A stretch of DNA of 64,000 nt from Bacillota bacterium. Its GTDB lineage: Bacteria; Bacillota; Clostridia; Oscillospirales; Ruminococcaceae. This document shows, in pieces, positions 17,453 through 26,700 of this stretch (positions are counted from its first letter, which is position 1; each line of letters begins with the position of its first letter). A program made the translations under genes and the position numbers. Under the pieces are notes generated by a model, which ran no database searches, was not told the origin of the DNA, and was given only the letters and a program-made list of their open reading frames with translations. The stretch is from assembly GCA_023440965.1 (NCBI GenBank), contig JAEZRC010000001.1, forward strand, positions 48,210 through 112,209, given 5' to 3'.

Positions 17453-19966
17453 TTATTTAAACCTTTTGTACCCGCTTTTTGTTGTGTTATATGATAAACG
17501 GAAGTACTTGAATGCCGAAATTTCATCTTTAATATAGCTTTCAACAAGCTGTCGTGTCATTTCAACTTTCTTCTGTTCTGCGTTGCTTATATCAATCCCG
17601 CCATAACGCTCTTTCATATAAACATCAAGTGATTCTTTAATACTGTCATTGACCTTCGGATTATAACAATTAATTCTTGATGAATATTCTGATAAGGTTT
17701 CAAATTCTTCAAGCTTGAGCTTTTTGCTTTCAAGCAGTTTAATTAAAGCGGTAATATCCATATAAACCTTAAGGTTATTATCAGCCGACTTATATAATCT
17801 TCCATACTTAATAAAGGCAATATTTATTTTAACATATTCAATTAACGGCGTGAGCAATATTACAAGGACAGCAATAATAATCAAAAGCCACAGGATTCTT
17901 CCGCCTGTATTTTTCAATTCAATAGTTCCGCCGCTTTTACTTGATCTATCAGAATCCAATGCAGTATCATCACTGCTTGCATCACTGCTATCAACAATGC
18001 TTGAACTTGAATCAGGTGTTGAGCTTGACTGCTGTGAGGAAGAATCAGGTTTGCTCTCAGGACGACTTGAACTATCGGTTTTTGAGCTTGAACCAGTTGC
18101 ATCATATACAAAGCCAGCAGTAGGTTCAAAATTCACCCAGCCTAACCCCTCAATATAACCTTCAACCCATGCGTGAGCGTCATTTTCTGTTACATCATAT
18201 TTTGCTTTGAACGGCTCAGCTTTTACAATGTATCCCTGTGCTATTCTTGTTGGAATTCCAAGGCTTCTGCCCATAATAGCCATTGCAGAAGCAAAATAAG
18301 TACAATACCCGCTCTTCTTCTCAAACAAAAAATAATCAACAGCATCCTTCCCCTTTGGTATAGTTCCCGGTTTTACTGTATACTTATAATTAGTGACAAG
18401 ATAGCTTTCAAGCGCTTTAAGCTTGTCATAATCGGTTTTAGCACCCTTTGTTATTTCCTTTGCAAGCTTAGCTACTCTGTCTGGAACACTCTTCGGAACA
18501 TCAAGATATTGTCTTCTGATAGTTGCTGCACGTTTATCTAATAAATTATCAAGATTACTTGGGCAATTTTCAAACGAAAGATTATAAGCCTGTTTAATGT
18601 ACTCAATAACCGTACTTGAATCCATATACATTTCTTGAGCGGAGCCCTCTTCAATTTGTTTCTGAGTGTATAAATTGTAGCTATCTTTCTGTGCGCTGTA
18701 TTTAAAATTCTTTTGATCATTTACCAGATTTATGAATGTCCTGTCGAGTTGGAACAAATCGCTGAAAGCAAAAGTATATGTTGTGTCCTTCCCCTGTTGC
18801 TCATTAAAAAGCCATACTGGTCCTTTAGTATTGACAAAGCTATCAAATTCAACCTCTGTTCCCACTCTTGAACTATAAAGCACACAGTTGGTTTTTAAGC
18901 CTTTATATCCTATTCTTGTTGCATAACTCTTTACAAAAGAATCCGCTGTGTAGAAAAAGCCACTTCTTATAATTGAATAATATAATTCTGCGTAATCAGC
19001 AACATATTCGTCAATTACCTCGTTGGCATTGCTTCCCCACTTGACATTATCATTGTATTTACGAATCCAGCCATTATTCTTATACGTATCACTTACAGCA
19101 CCCTTAATATAAATATTCTGCTGTGGAATATTATTAAAAGTAACCTCGAAAGCAACTGTTTTATCATTATTAATGTTTCCGCCGAGCTCTATCCCATCTG
19201 AAAAGCCAATTGTCTTGTCGTTATCTTTATCCTTATCAATAATTCCAAGGTCACCTGCAATATTGTTAACCTGTGCCTTGAGGAATTTATAGGCTGACCT
19301 TGCACCACCCCACTCAAGCGGATCAGAAGAAGCCGGCAGAATATTTGTAATTAAAATTACTACTGCGACTATCGGTGCAAGTCTTGAAACAACCTCAAGC
19401 CTTTTACCCTCATCTTCCTGCTTTTGTGTGAAGCAAAGTCCAGTTTCTATTACAACTAACAGAACATAAAGCAATGCAAATGCAACGTATATTCTAGGTA
19501 TTTCATATTCATAATATCCGCAGAATAACAGTACTCCAACAGTAATAATTGCACACGATACTCTTCTGAAAATATTTTTCTGAAGTACTATTGTATTTAT
19601 TGAAATTAGTACAAAGGCTATTCGCTTTGTAAGGTCAATATATTGCTCATCCTCACCAGCAGAACCCTCTGCATAGTCAATAAACCAATATATAAACTCC
19701 TGAAGGTATGAGATAAAATCAGGAATTGTCAGCATCCATAAAAGAAATATAACAACCAGAACTGATACTAATATTACTTTCCCGGAATTTTGAATAAGAT
19801 AATATACCGCAGTCAGTCCGCTTGTGACAAATGAACCAATAATAATCAAATCAGCATTATATTCAAAATTATATGCAAAACAGAATGCCACTTCAAAGAA
19901 CACTGTCAGCAAGAATATTGAGGCAACTGAAAATATTATTTTGCTTGCTGTCTTTTTCTGTGTCAT
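17453..19966 (-). CDS. multi-pass membrane protein with transglutaminase-like domain
   Basis: 837 residues. Five or six N-terminal TM segments (to about residue 220) are followed by a large extracellular part with a transglutaminase-like domain: catalytic Cys in KSGYCTYFASAMAIMGRSLGIP, His in NDAHAWVEGYI and Asp/Glu in GWVNFEPTAG. After a Ser/Asp-rich linker comes one more TM segment and a cytoplasmic tail. The start at 19966 has GAGGTG 5 bases upstream and is preferred over 19990, which would overlap the DUF58 gene. Third gene of a MoxR-DUF58-transglutaminase operon, a very common set thought to act in protein maturation or envelope assembly. Confidence 0.85.
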   Translation of the reverse strand: MTQKKTASKIIFSVASIFLLTVFFEVAFCFAYNFEYNADLIIIGSFVTSGLTAVYYLIQNSGKVILVSVLVVIFLLWMLTIPDFISYLQEFIYWFIDYAEGSAGEDEQYIDLTKRIAFVLISINTIVLQKNIFRRVSCAIITVGVLLFCGYYEYEIPRIYVAFALLYVLLVVIETGLCFTQKQEDEGKRLEVVSRLAPIVAVVILITNILPASSDPLEWGGARSAYKFLKAQVNNIAGDLGIIDKDKDNDKTIGFSDGIELGGNINNDKTVAFEVTFNNIPQQNIYIKGAVSDTYKNNGWIRKYNDNVKWGSNANEVIDEYVADYAELYYSIIRSGFFYTADSFVKSYATRIGYKGLKTNCVLYSSRVGTEVEFDSFVNTKGPVWLFNEQQGKDTTYTFAFSDLFQLDRTFINLVNDQKNFKYSAQKDSYNLYTQKQIEEGSAQEMYMDSSTVIEYIKQAYNLSFENCPSNLDNLLDKRAATIRRQYLDVPKSVPDRVAKLAKEITKGAKTDYDKLKALESYLVTNYKYTVKPGTIPKGKDAVDYFLFEKKSGYCTYFASAMAIMGRSLGIPTRIAQGYIVKAEPFKAKYDVTENDAHAWVEGYIEGLGWVNFEPTAGFVYDATGSSSKTDSSSRPESKPDSSSQQSSSTPDSSSSIVDSSDASSDDTALDSDRSSKSGGTIELKNTGGRILWLLIIIAVLVILLTPLIEYVKINIAFIKYGRLYKSADNNLKVYMDITALIKLLESKKLKLEEFETLSEYSSRINCYNPKVNDSIKESLDVYMKERYGGIDISNAEQKKVEMTRQLVESYIKDEISAFKYFRLSYNTTKSGYKRFK

Positions 19967-19976
19967 TCTGTCACCT

Positions 19977-21155
19977 CTATTTTCTCTCAAGGATGTCTGA
20001 AATTCCCTGATTTTTATTAATTACAATAATATCACTTTTAAAATCTGTTTCGAATTTTTCTCTTTCATTTCCATTATCGTCAACTAAAATTATCGTGACA
20101 ATGTTGCTGAATTCAATTGCTCTCTTGCATACATTAGAAATTCTTTCTGTCATTTTGTTCAAAACCAGAACAAAATGTGAGCCTGATTCTTCTTTTTCAA
20201 GGCATCTTATAATGCATTCATCCACAGAATGACTTGTAGTAAAAACAAGCTCAGCACATTTCCTGTAAAAATTATTAAATTCATTTTCCGTGCTTAATCT
20301 GACCATATTGATAATATTGTCAGCGTAAACAGCAGTAGTCGGCTTCTTCTTTTTCTGATAGAACTTCATTATAGCAAGTGAAGCTTCAAGAATTCTATCC
20401 TCTGTTTCAACAGAATCACCCTTGGGAGCGTCTATCGGACTGAGATCAACAACAATCTTCATTACAGGGTCAGGATTGTTAATGTATTTTCTTGTATAAA
20501 GCTCATGCTTTTTTGCACTCGCCTTCCAATGAATCATCCTACGGTTATCCCCTGAATTATATCTTCGCATATCTATGTCAGGAATTTCCTGAAGGTTAAT
20601 AACCGAAAACTGCGGTCTGACTCTGTCACATTCTGTGTCTAATTCAGCAATAATATTGCTGAGGATTATAAGTCTTGGCACTACATAAATCTTCCCAAGT
20701 TTGTGAACATTGCCCGACATTTTGAAAGCATTAAGGAAGTCCTGAATAACGACCTTTTTTATTCCCATATCAACAACGCCACGCATTGGGCAGGTTATCT
20801 TTGATATAATTTCATACTCTTCCTTTGGAACAATACAATAATTATTGAACAAGCCTTTTTCTTCTATATCCTTTTTATCTGAGTAATGAATCATTCTTAC
20901 ATTAGTGAATGGCAGAAAACTTTTATTAGTTAGCGAAACAGAATATGTTATATCCTTACCCTTTTCAATCTGGCGTTGCTTAACCGATTGTATAGGTTTA
21001 AAAGCAACACAGACATATGCACAATATATCAAAGCCGAAAGAGGAATAATTATCGAAATGTATAATAATCCATAGGTTACAGGCCCACCGAAGAACGATG
21101 CAAATATTGCAGTTACAGCAATCATCAGGATTATAACGATTTTTTTTCGTATCAT
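19977..21155 (-). CDS. DUF58 domain membrane protein
   Basis: 392 residues. Two N-terminal TM segments (about 5-45), then the DUF58 region with its signature IDMRRYNSGDNRRMIHWKAS and a vWA-like C-terminal part. It is found next to MoxR ATPases in most bacteria and probably receives the chaperone action of MoxR. GGAGGA precedes the ATG; the gene follows the MoxR gene by 12 bases. Confidence 0.88.
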   Translation of the reverse strand: MIRKKIVIILMIAVTAIFASFFGGPVTYGLLYISIIIPLSALIYCAYVCVAFKPIQSVKQRQIEKGKDITYSVSLTNKSFLPFTNVRMIHYSDKKDIEEKGLFNNYCIVPKEEYEIISKITCPMRGVVDMGIKKVVIQDFLNAFKMSGNVHKLGKIYVVPRLIILSNIIAELDTECDRVRPQFSVINLQEIPDIDMRRYNSGDNRRMIHWKASAKKHELYTRKYINNPDPVMKIVVDLSPIDAPKGDSVETEDRILEASLAIMKFYQKKKKPTTAVYADNIINMVRLSTENEFNNFYRKCAELVFTTSHSVDECIIRCLEKEESGSHFVLVLNKMTERISNVCKRAIEFSNIVTIILVDDNGNEREKFETDFKSDIIVINKNQGISDILERK

Positions 21156-21167
21156 GCTTGTCCTCCG

Positions 21168-22106
21168 TTATTTATAAATCGGAACCTTGACATTGCTTAC
21201 TATACTATTAATAATGTTACTTATGTCCATTTTATTGATTTTAGCTTCCATTGATAAAACAACTCTGTGTGAAAGAACATATCTGCTCATTTTCTTTACA
21301 TCATCAGGGAGGACGAACTGCCTGCCCTCTGTATAAGCAAGTGATTGTGATGCTCTTATAAGTGCAAGAGTTGCACGTGGACTTGCCCCAAGTGAAATAA
21401 ATTCATTATTTCTTGTTTCATCAATAATATTTACTATATATGAAACAACATCCTTATTGACCTTTATATTCTTGACTTCATCCTGCATTTGGGCAACTTC
21501 CAGCCTTGAAACAACAGCATTGAGGTTTTCTTTTGAAATACCATCAATAAACTGTGCAGCCATTTTCTGTTCATTATCCAAAGATGGATAGCCTATTGAA
21601 AGCCTCATTAAAAATCTATCAAGCTGTGCTTCGGGGAGATTATAAGTGCCAAGATAGTCAATTGGATTTTGTGTAGCAATAACCATAAATGGAGATTCAA
21701 GTATATAAGTATTGCCGTCAGCTGTTACCTGTTGTTCCTCCATTGCTTCAAGAAGGCTCGCCTGTGTCTTTGGTGAGGTTCTGTTAATCTCATCAGCAAG
21801 AACAATATTGCTCATTACTGAACCTTTTACAAATTCAAACTTTCCTGTTTGCATATTATATACAGAAGTCCCTGTAACATCACTTGGAAGAGTATCAGGA
21901 GTAAACTGAATTCTGCTGAACTCACAATCAAGTGATTTTGCGAGTGAATTAGCTATTGTTGTTTTCCCTATACCAGGAACATCCTCAAGCAACAAGTGCC
22001 CCTGTGCAAGCAAAGCTACTACAACGAGCTTAACAATTTCCTCCTTGCCAACAATGACACTATTTATATTCTGCATAATCAGCTGAGCTTTCTTATAATT
22101 CTCCAT
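21168..22106 (-). CDS. MoxR-family AAA+ ATPase
   Basis: 312 residues. Walker A is EDVPGIGKTT (about 41-50), Walker B VLADEINR, sensor 1 IATQNPI, and sensor 2 is in the GASPRATLALIRAS lid. Presumed chaperone acting on the DUF58/transglutaminase partners encoded downstream. GGAGC precedes the ATG at 22106. First gene of the operon. Confidence 0.92.
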   Translation of the reverse strand: MENYKKAQLIMQNINSVIVGKEEIVKLVVVALLAQGHLLLEDVPGIGKTTIANSLAKSLDCEFSRIQFTPDTLPSDVTGTSVYNMQTGKFEFVKGSVMSNIVLADEINRTSPKTQASLLEAMEEQQVTADGNTYILESPFMVIATQNPIDYLGTYNLPEAQLDRFLMRLSIGYPSLDNEQKMAAQFIDGISKENLNAVVSRLEVAQMQDEVKNIKVNKDVVSYIVNIIDETRNNEFISLGASPRATLALIRASQSLAYTEGRQFVLPDDVKKMSRYVLSHRVVLSMEAKINKMDISNIINSIVSNVKVPIYK

Positions 22107-22167
22107 ATAGGTGCTCCTTTTACTTCAATAATACAAATATTATAGCATTTATTGGATATATATGCAA

Positions 22168-22193
22168 TGAAAAAGATGCGTTATTTACGCATC
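22168..22193 (-). terminator. terminator overlapping the end of the CarD-like gene
   Basis: Hairpin AAAAGATGCG / CGCATCTTTT with a T-rich end on the minus strand. It includes the last codons of the gene at 22185. Confidence 0.65.
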
Positions 22194-22694
22194 TTTTCTT
22201 TCCTCTATTCTCTTTGCAATTACATCATCGACTTCATTTTCATTAATTCCAAGAACTACTGCAAATTCCTGATGTAACATATCCTCAGCCGTTCTGCATG
22301 CCTTTTGGTCAGCTAATGTAAGCTTACTGCCATTTTCCTGACATTCCTTTTTATGCTCATTTATGGATTTAATAACTCCGATCAGACCTGTATAGTTATC
22401 GCTTTTAATTGCAGTATCAAAAAGCACTTTTCTTTCATTTCTGTTCTTGTTCCATAAAGGCTTAATACCAGGAATTGAATCGATGATATTGTAAACTTCA
22501 CTTTTTGTATGAACTCGCCTTGTTTTCATTTCTATAATGTCTGATGGAACATAATAGACAGAATTTTTATAATCCATAGGGATAAGCTTGCAATACTTCT
22601 TTATTTCCCCATTAAATTCTTTACTTTCAGTGCCATCATACCTGCAAATCCCTGCTGAGCCATAGATAACATATTCCCCTGTTTTATAGTCCAT
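22185..22694 (-). CDS. CarD/CdnL-like transcriptional regulator
   Basis: 169 residues. An N-terminal CarD-type RNA-polymerase interaction domain (YKTGEYVIYGSAGICRYDG, then NSVYYVPSD) is followed by a helical C-terminal DNA-binding region. Proteins of this family bind the RNAP beta subunit and stabilise open complexes. The start at 22694 is chosen because the in-frame ATG at 22706 contains the ribosome-binding site (GGAGGT). Confidence 0.8.
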   Translation of the reverse strand: MDYKTGEYVIYGSAGICRYDGTESKEFNGEIKKYCKLIPMDYKNSVYYVPSDIIEMKTRRVHTKSEVYNIIDSIPGIKPLWNKNRNERKVLFDTAIKSDNYTGLIGVIKSINEHKKECQENGSKLTLADQKACRTAEDMLHQEFAVVLGINENEVDDVIAKRIEERKDA

Positions 22695-22706
22695 TTCTAC
22701 CTCCAT

Positions 22707-23035
22707 ACGTATATTTTATATCCCATATTAATTATACACCATTTTTAACAAATTAACAAATGACATTTTGCACAAAAACATTCGTAAAATGCAATTTATT
22801 AGTTTTTCATTCAATAAATTCCTCATAATTGTTAGTTTGTACGTTTACGTCCATAATTATACAGTATTGCAATCAGCATGTGGTAATAAAATATAAATAT
22901 CAATTACTTGCATTGGTATATTTTGTTATAAATTATAAATTTTAGTTTTTGATTTGAAAAATTTAATTTTTATATTGATTTTTATTTTTAATATGTTTAT
23001 AATTTACTTATAATATTAAAGAGGAGAATGACATA
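22707..23035. other. intergenic region with promoter
   Basis: 329 AT-rich bases between the divergent CarD-like and wall-anchored-protein genes. Apart from the plus-strand promoter at 22975-23003 I see no coding or clearly structured element. Confidence 0.6.
22975..23003 (+). promoter_or_regulatory. promoter of the wall-anchored protein gene
   Basis: TTGATT at 22975-22980 and TATAAT at 22998-23003, 17 bases apart, 33 bases before the ATG at 23036. Confidence 0.65.
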
Positions 23036-24337
23036 ATGAAGAAAATCATTAGCGCAGTTACGTGCTTAGCACTTGCCTTCACTCTTACTGTTGCAAGTGT
23101 ATCGGCAGAAGAAGCTCCTGCCACAGTTAACTTTTCTGGGTTTAATTACACATTAGGCGAAAACAACAAAATGGCTTTTAGGGAAACTACCTATAGCGCA
23201 TTTAGTGCTGGTAATAGTGACACATCATGTAAATCAATTGACGTTATTTCAAATTATAAGACATCAGCAGACGCAGCTGATAACTGGATATCGACATCTT
23301 ATAGTGAAAGTGGATTCAGAGTTTCAGCTCATTCTGACGGTCTAACAGTTACTCCTTCAGCTAAATCAATACTGAACGGTAATTACATTCAGATATCATT
23401 CACAGCAAAGGCTGAAACTGCTGTCGAAAATGGTATGTTAGGCATTTTCTATGACGTTGAGATTAATAGCAACGATGACGCTCAGCTTAACGTTATAAAG
23501 GAAAACAATAAGGTAATCGGATTTGATATGACAGACGATAATACATCTACCCAACCAAAGCTATCTGTATACCTGAGAGGAAAACCAGGCGTAACAGATG
23601 TCGATACATACTGGTTCGGAAGTTTTCAGGATGAAACAAAACGACTGTTAAAATCAATGGAAACAGATGATCCTGCTACATTGTATGACAGTTCCTTCAG
23701 TGGTTATTATATAAAGGATACTGATGGAAAACTAATCGGATTCAAATCTGCTGACAGCGCAATGAATTTTGCTTGGAAGAATATCAATCTTGCTGCTGGC
23801 GAGTCAAAGACTTTCTCAGTAATCATCGGTGTTGGAAATGCTCAGTCACAGGCTCCAGTAATCTCATCTGTTGAAAAAACTGACGCAGGCTATGTCGTAA
23901 AAGGCACACAGGCTGGCGAGTTTGAAAAAACCAACTTCGCTGTTATGTACAAGCTCCCAGATAAAGATGCAGTAACTTCTCCTTCAGCAATTAGCTGGAA
24001 TGGCGACAATTTTACAACAACAATCCCTGTTGATACTTCAGCTTATAAAACCCCTGGTGATTATAATATTTCTTTCTTCGCTATGAACAACTACGGTGCA
24101 TCATCAAATACCGTCGACAAGACTTTTAATGTTGCTGCTCCAGTTGTTGATATTGACGATCCTGAGACACCTTTGGCTCCAAACCCTGAAACTCCTGTAG
24201 TTCCAGAACCTGAAACACCTTTGGCTGATAATCCTAAAACAAATGCTGATACAATAAGCATTTCATTAATTGCTTCTGTTATCACACTGTGTGGAGGACT
24301 CGTAATAATTTCAAAACGCAGAAAAGCAAGTAAATAA
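23036..24337 (+). CDS. secreted, sortase-anchored surface protein (NPKTN signal)
   Basis: 433 residues. Signal peptide with cleavage near VSA-EE (about residue 24). An unassigned beta-rich ectodomain (about 30-290) precedes an Ig-like segment (about 280-365), a Pro/Glu/Thr stalk with repeats of PETPLA/PETPVVP, and a wall-sorting signal: NPKTN at about 399-403, a hydrophobic stretch and a KRRKASK tail. NPxTN-type signals are substrates of sortase-B-like enzymes. No sortase gene is in the window. GAGGAG precedes the ATG. Confidence 0.75.
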   Translation: MKKIISAVTCLALAFTLTVASVSAEEAPATVNFSGFNYTLGENNKMAFRETTYSAFSAGNSDTSCKSIDVISNYKTSADAADNWISTSYSESGFRVSAHSDGLTVTPSAKSILNGNYIQISFTAKAETAVENGMLGIFYDVEINSNDDAQLNVIKENNKVIGFDMTDDNTSTQPKLSVYLRGKPGVTDVDTYWFGSFQDETKRLLKSMETDDPATLYDSSFSGYYIKDTDGKLIGFKSADSAMNFAWKNINLAAGESKTFSVIIGVGNAQSQAPVISSVEKTDAGYVVKGTQAGEFEKTNFAVMYKLPDKDAVTSPSAISWNGDNFTTTIPVDTSAYKTPGDYNISFFAMNNYGASSNTVDKTFNVAAPVVDIDDPETPLAPNPETPVVPEPETPLADNPKTNADTISISLIASVITLCGGLVIISKRRKASK

Positions 24338-24353
24338 TTTATATTAATATAAT

Positions 24354-24387
24354 AAAAAAGGCTATATGAAATTCATATAGCCTTTTT
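24354..24387. terminator. bidirectional intrinsic terminator
   Basis: Stem AAAGGCTATATGA / TCATATAGCCTTT with a short AAT loop, A-run left and T-run right. It separates the convergent surface-protein and LtaS-like genes. Confidence 0.88.
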
Positions 24388-24400
24388 ATTATTAAGTTAA

Positions 24401-25936
24401 TTAATTCTTATAATTGTGAAGGAACCTTTTATTATAGTATAGAGATGTTCTTGAAACCTCATAACAGAGCTTGTCAAATTCATATTCCTCACAAAGTGTT
24501 TCTTTTCCCGAGAACAGGTTTGTTCCAAGTCCCAATCGGTCGCCTTCTATCTTACATCCCATTGCTGCAAGTGTTGTTGGAAACATATCAAGGGTAGTAA
24601 ACTCACGATTCTTGTTATTTGTCGCATTAACACGCGAATTAATAATACAATTATAAACGCGCCTTACAGTATCCTTTGGAATATTGTCACTGGCATATCT
24701 TTCATCCATTGTAGGATGATCACCACTAATAATAATCGTTGTATTTTTATAGAAATCCTGTTCCATTATCCACTTTACAAAACTAACAATTTGTCTACTT
24801 GAACAAGCATATACGTTGTTGTATGGTTCATCATATTTATCTTCACACAAATCACAGGTATATCCATCTGGAAAGTGTGTGTCAACTGTCAGCATAGTGA
24901 ATGCAAACGGCTTTCCCTTTGCAGCTATTTGTGGGAGCTCCTGCTTTGCGTACTCGAAAAGATATTTATCCTCAAAACCCCACCAAACCTTATAACCTTC
25001 GGGAATAATTCCATCCTTCGGTGCGGTTGCAAGATCATAAACCTTATCGGTACCGTGCTGAGTATAATACTCATATCGATTTCCAAAATGGCTGTCCGAA
25101 CCAACCATCAATGCCTGATAATAATCATTTTCATGAAGAACATCTGATAATGTTCTAAGCCCAGGCAAGTATTTTTCCGCAGAAGTATATGGTGTTCCAT
25201 CAATACTCACAGGTAGCTTCAATGGTGCCCCTGACGTCTGCGCAACCATTGCACCCGCCGTCCATGTTGCTCCATATGTTGCACGTCCGCCGCCAACTTC
25301 CTCATTCTGTGAGAAATTTATATTATCCTTTGCAAGCTTATACAGTTCGGGAATAATATCTTCCTCAAAGACTCCACCATGTTTTGTTGAGAAAAATGTT
25401 GTCTCCATTGATTCAGCATAAATATAAATCAAATTTTGCTTCTGCTCTGGGAACTGGATAACAGACGAAGTAGGTTTAACATATGTTGTCTGATACAACT
25501 GACTCTCATCGCTTATTGCTTTTATATAACTAAAAAGCCCACAGCTGAGCAACGCATATCCAATCATTACAAAACTTACTATTATACATAATGCTCTAGA
25601 AATAAAGTTACTGAATGGATATACTTGACATTTATGATTCTTAAAGAAATTAATGTTCAGAGTGACTTTCGTCCTATAGAATATCAGCAGCCATAGGAGT
25701 ATTGCTGTAGCAATTGCAGGAATAAGTGACGAATAAATAAAGTTCCATACAATACTTGCTTCAGTACCACTGACATTAGCCATTAACGAAAATATAATCG
25801 CATCAAAGCCAACATCACCATATGTATCAATATACCATTTTGCTGAGAAAAGGCACAGTGTCGCTAAAAAAAGCAATGCAAGCCAGATTATAAACCGTCG
25901 CTTTATTGCGTATTCTTTATTGCTTTTTTTCTTCAT
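24401..25936 (-). CDS. LtaS-like phosphoglycerol transferase / sulfatase-fold membrane enzyme
   Basis: 511 residues. Three to four TM segments (about 13-32, 60-82, 105-135) are followed by an extracellular alkaline-phosphatase/sulfatase-fold domain. Visible metal-site and core motifs are IYIYAESMETTFF (metal Glu), GGRATYGATWTAGAM (the family nucleophile is a Thr in this region), MVGSDSHFG, LTVDTHFPDG and ISGDHPTM. This is the architecture of lipoteichoic acid synthase and of phosphoglycerol transferases that modify glycans. Four fewer TM residues and a shorter ectodomain than S. aureus LtaS make the exact polymer uncertain. Its start overlaps the upstream small gene by 20 bases. Confidence 0.85.
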   Translation of the reverse strand: MKKKSNKEYAIKRRFIIWLALLFLATLCLFSAKWYIDTYGDVGFDAIIFSLMANVSGTEASIVWNFIYSSLIPAIATAILLWLLIFYRTKVTLNINFFKNHKCQVYPFSNFISRALCIIVSFVMIGYALLSCGLFSYIKAISDESQLYQTTYVKPTSSVIQFPEQKQNLIYIYAESMETTFFSTKHGGVFEEDIIPELYKLAKDNINFSQNEEVGGGRATYGATWTAGAMVAQTSGAPLKLPVSIDGTPYTSAEKYLPGLRTLSDVLHENDYYQALMVGSDSHFGNRYEYYTQHGTDKVYDLATAPKDGIIPEGYKVWWGFEDKYLFEYAKQELPQIAAKGKPFAFTMLTVDTHFPDGYTCDLCEDKYDEPYNNVYACSSRQIVSFVKWIMEQDFYKNTTIIISGDHPTMDERYASDNIPKDTVRRVYNCIINSRVNATNNKNREFTTLDMFPTTLAAMGCKIEGDRLGLGTNLFSGKETLCEEYEFDKLCYEVSRTSLYYNKRFLHNYKN

Positions 25937-26264
25937 CTTTTACCTCTATTGATACTTCTACATTCTTTCTGATAAAGGATTCAATAAGAACAACAAGAAC
26001 AGCAAACACCAATGATATCAATATGTATATTAGTGCATCAAAAGGTGTCATATTGTTCAATAGTTCATCAAACAGTTTATTTGCTCCTCTTGAGAAAAAG
26101 AGCTTGACTGTAAAGCAAGCTAAATTAATTATTAATACATTTGTTGCAAAAAGATATATTAACGTTCTTTTAGAAAGTGTTGTTTTATTAATTCTCTCAA
26201 AAATAAATAATGAAATTATCGCTGGAAAAAACAAAATAATAAATGTAATCATACCCATCACCAT
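25917..26264 (-). CDS. small membrane protein upstream of the LtaS-like gene
   Basis: 115 residues with three TM segments (about 5-23, 32-55, 75-97) and a charged Glu/Lys tail. It overlaps the LtaS-like gene by 20 bases, so the two are translationally coupled, and its TM segments may complete the short membrane domain of that enzyme. Several in-frame starts exist near 26264-26252. No family recognised. Confidence 0.6.
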   Translation of the reverse strand: MVMGMITFIILFFPAIISLFIFERINKTTLSKRTLIYLFATNVLIINLACFTVKLFFSRGANKLFDELLNNMTPFDALIYILISLVFAVLVVLIESFIRKNVEVSIEVKDEEKKQ

Positions 26265-26657
26265 CTTCCAATATTACTATATATTATAACGGATTTGAGT
26301 ACATTTTGCAACAACAAACATATAAAAAAGCTTCTCCAGATTTTACAAAAAAGGAGATAAATATGTTAGTGTTATCCAAAAATAAAACACATTATATCTT
26401 ATAAAAAATAAATCCAACAGTATGATAGGCACAATTATCAGTTTTCTGATAAGCAAATAGTACTTTTATTTGATTTAAAATAATCCCCTTAAATATGATT
26501 TATTATACAAAGAAAAGACAATATGGCACAAGCTTTTCAAAATGTATTCCACGAATAGTGTTAGAAAATATGTTAGAAAAAGATAAAATTTATGTGCTTT
26601 TAGGTATAAAAAAACACCTTACAAACAACGTAAAAACGCTATCTGTAAGGGTTAACG
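26265..26657. other. gene-poor chromosomal flank left of the element
   Basis: About 390 AT-rich bases between the membrane-protein gene and attL. They hold the terminator at 26607-26650 and very short ORFs without similarity that I can recognise. No promoter stands out. Confidence 0.5.
26607..26650 (-). terminator. original terminator of the tRNA-Asn gene
   Basis: On the minus strand a hairpin CCTTACA...TGTAAGG (26617-26623 with 26644-26650), with an inner AGCGT/ACGTT stem, is followed by a run of seven T. It lies 8 bases past the tRNA 3'-end copy in attL, as expected if the tRNA was contiguous with it before insertion of the element. Confidence 0.75.
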
Positions 26658-26683
26658 ATTGGCTCCCCAAGTTGGACTCGAAC
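26658..26683. repeat. attL: 26-bp direct repeat, tRNA-Asn 3' end
   Basis: The 26 bases are identical to 63956-63981 and correspond to the T-arm and acceptor 3' end of tRNA-Asn. Similarity stops right after the repeat on each side. It marks the left boundary of the integrated element. Confidence 0.92.
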
Positions 26684-26700
26684 GAAGCCTAATTATATGA

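Noticed and set aside
22707..23035. Riboswitch or structured leader before the wall-anchored protein gene
   Set aside because: The region is AT-rich with only weak stems and the promoter is 33 bases from the start codon, leaving no room for a riboswitch.
26495..26692. 65-codon plus-strand frame running through the tRNA terminator and attL
   Set aside because: It has no ribosome-binding site, crosses the recombination junction and ends in tRNA sequence; chance ORF.
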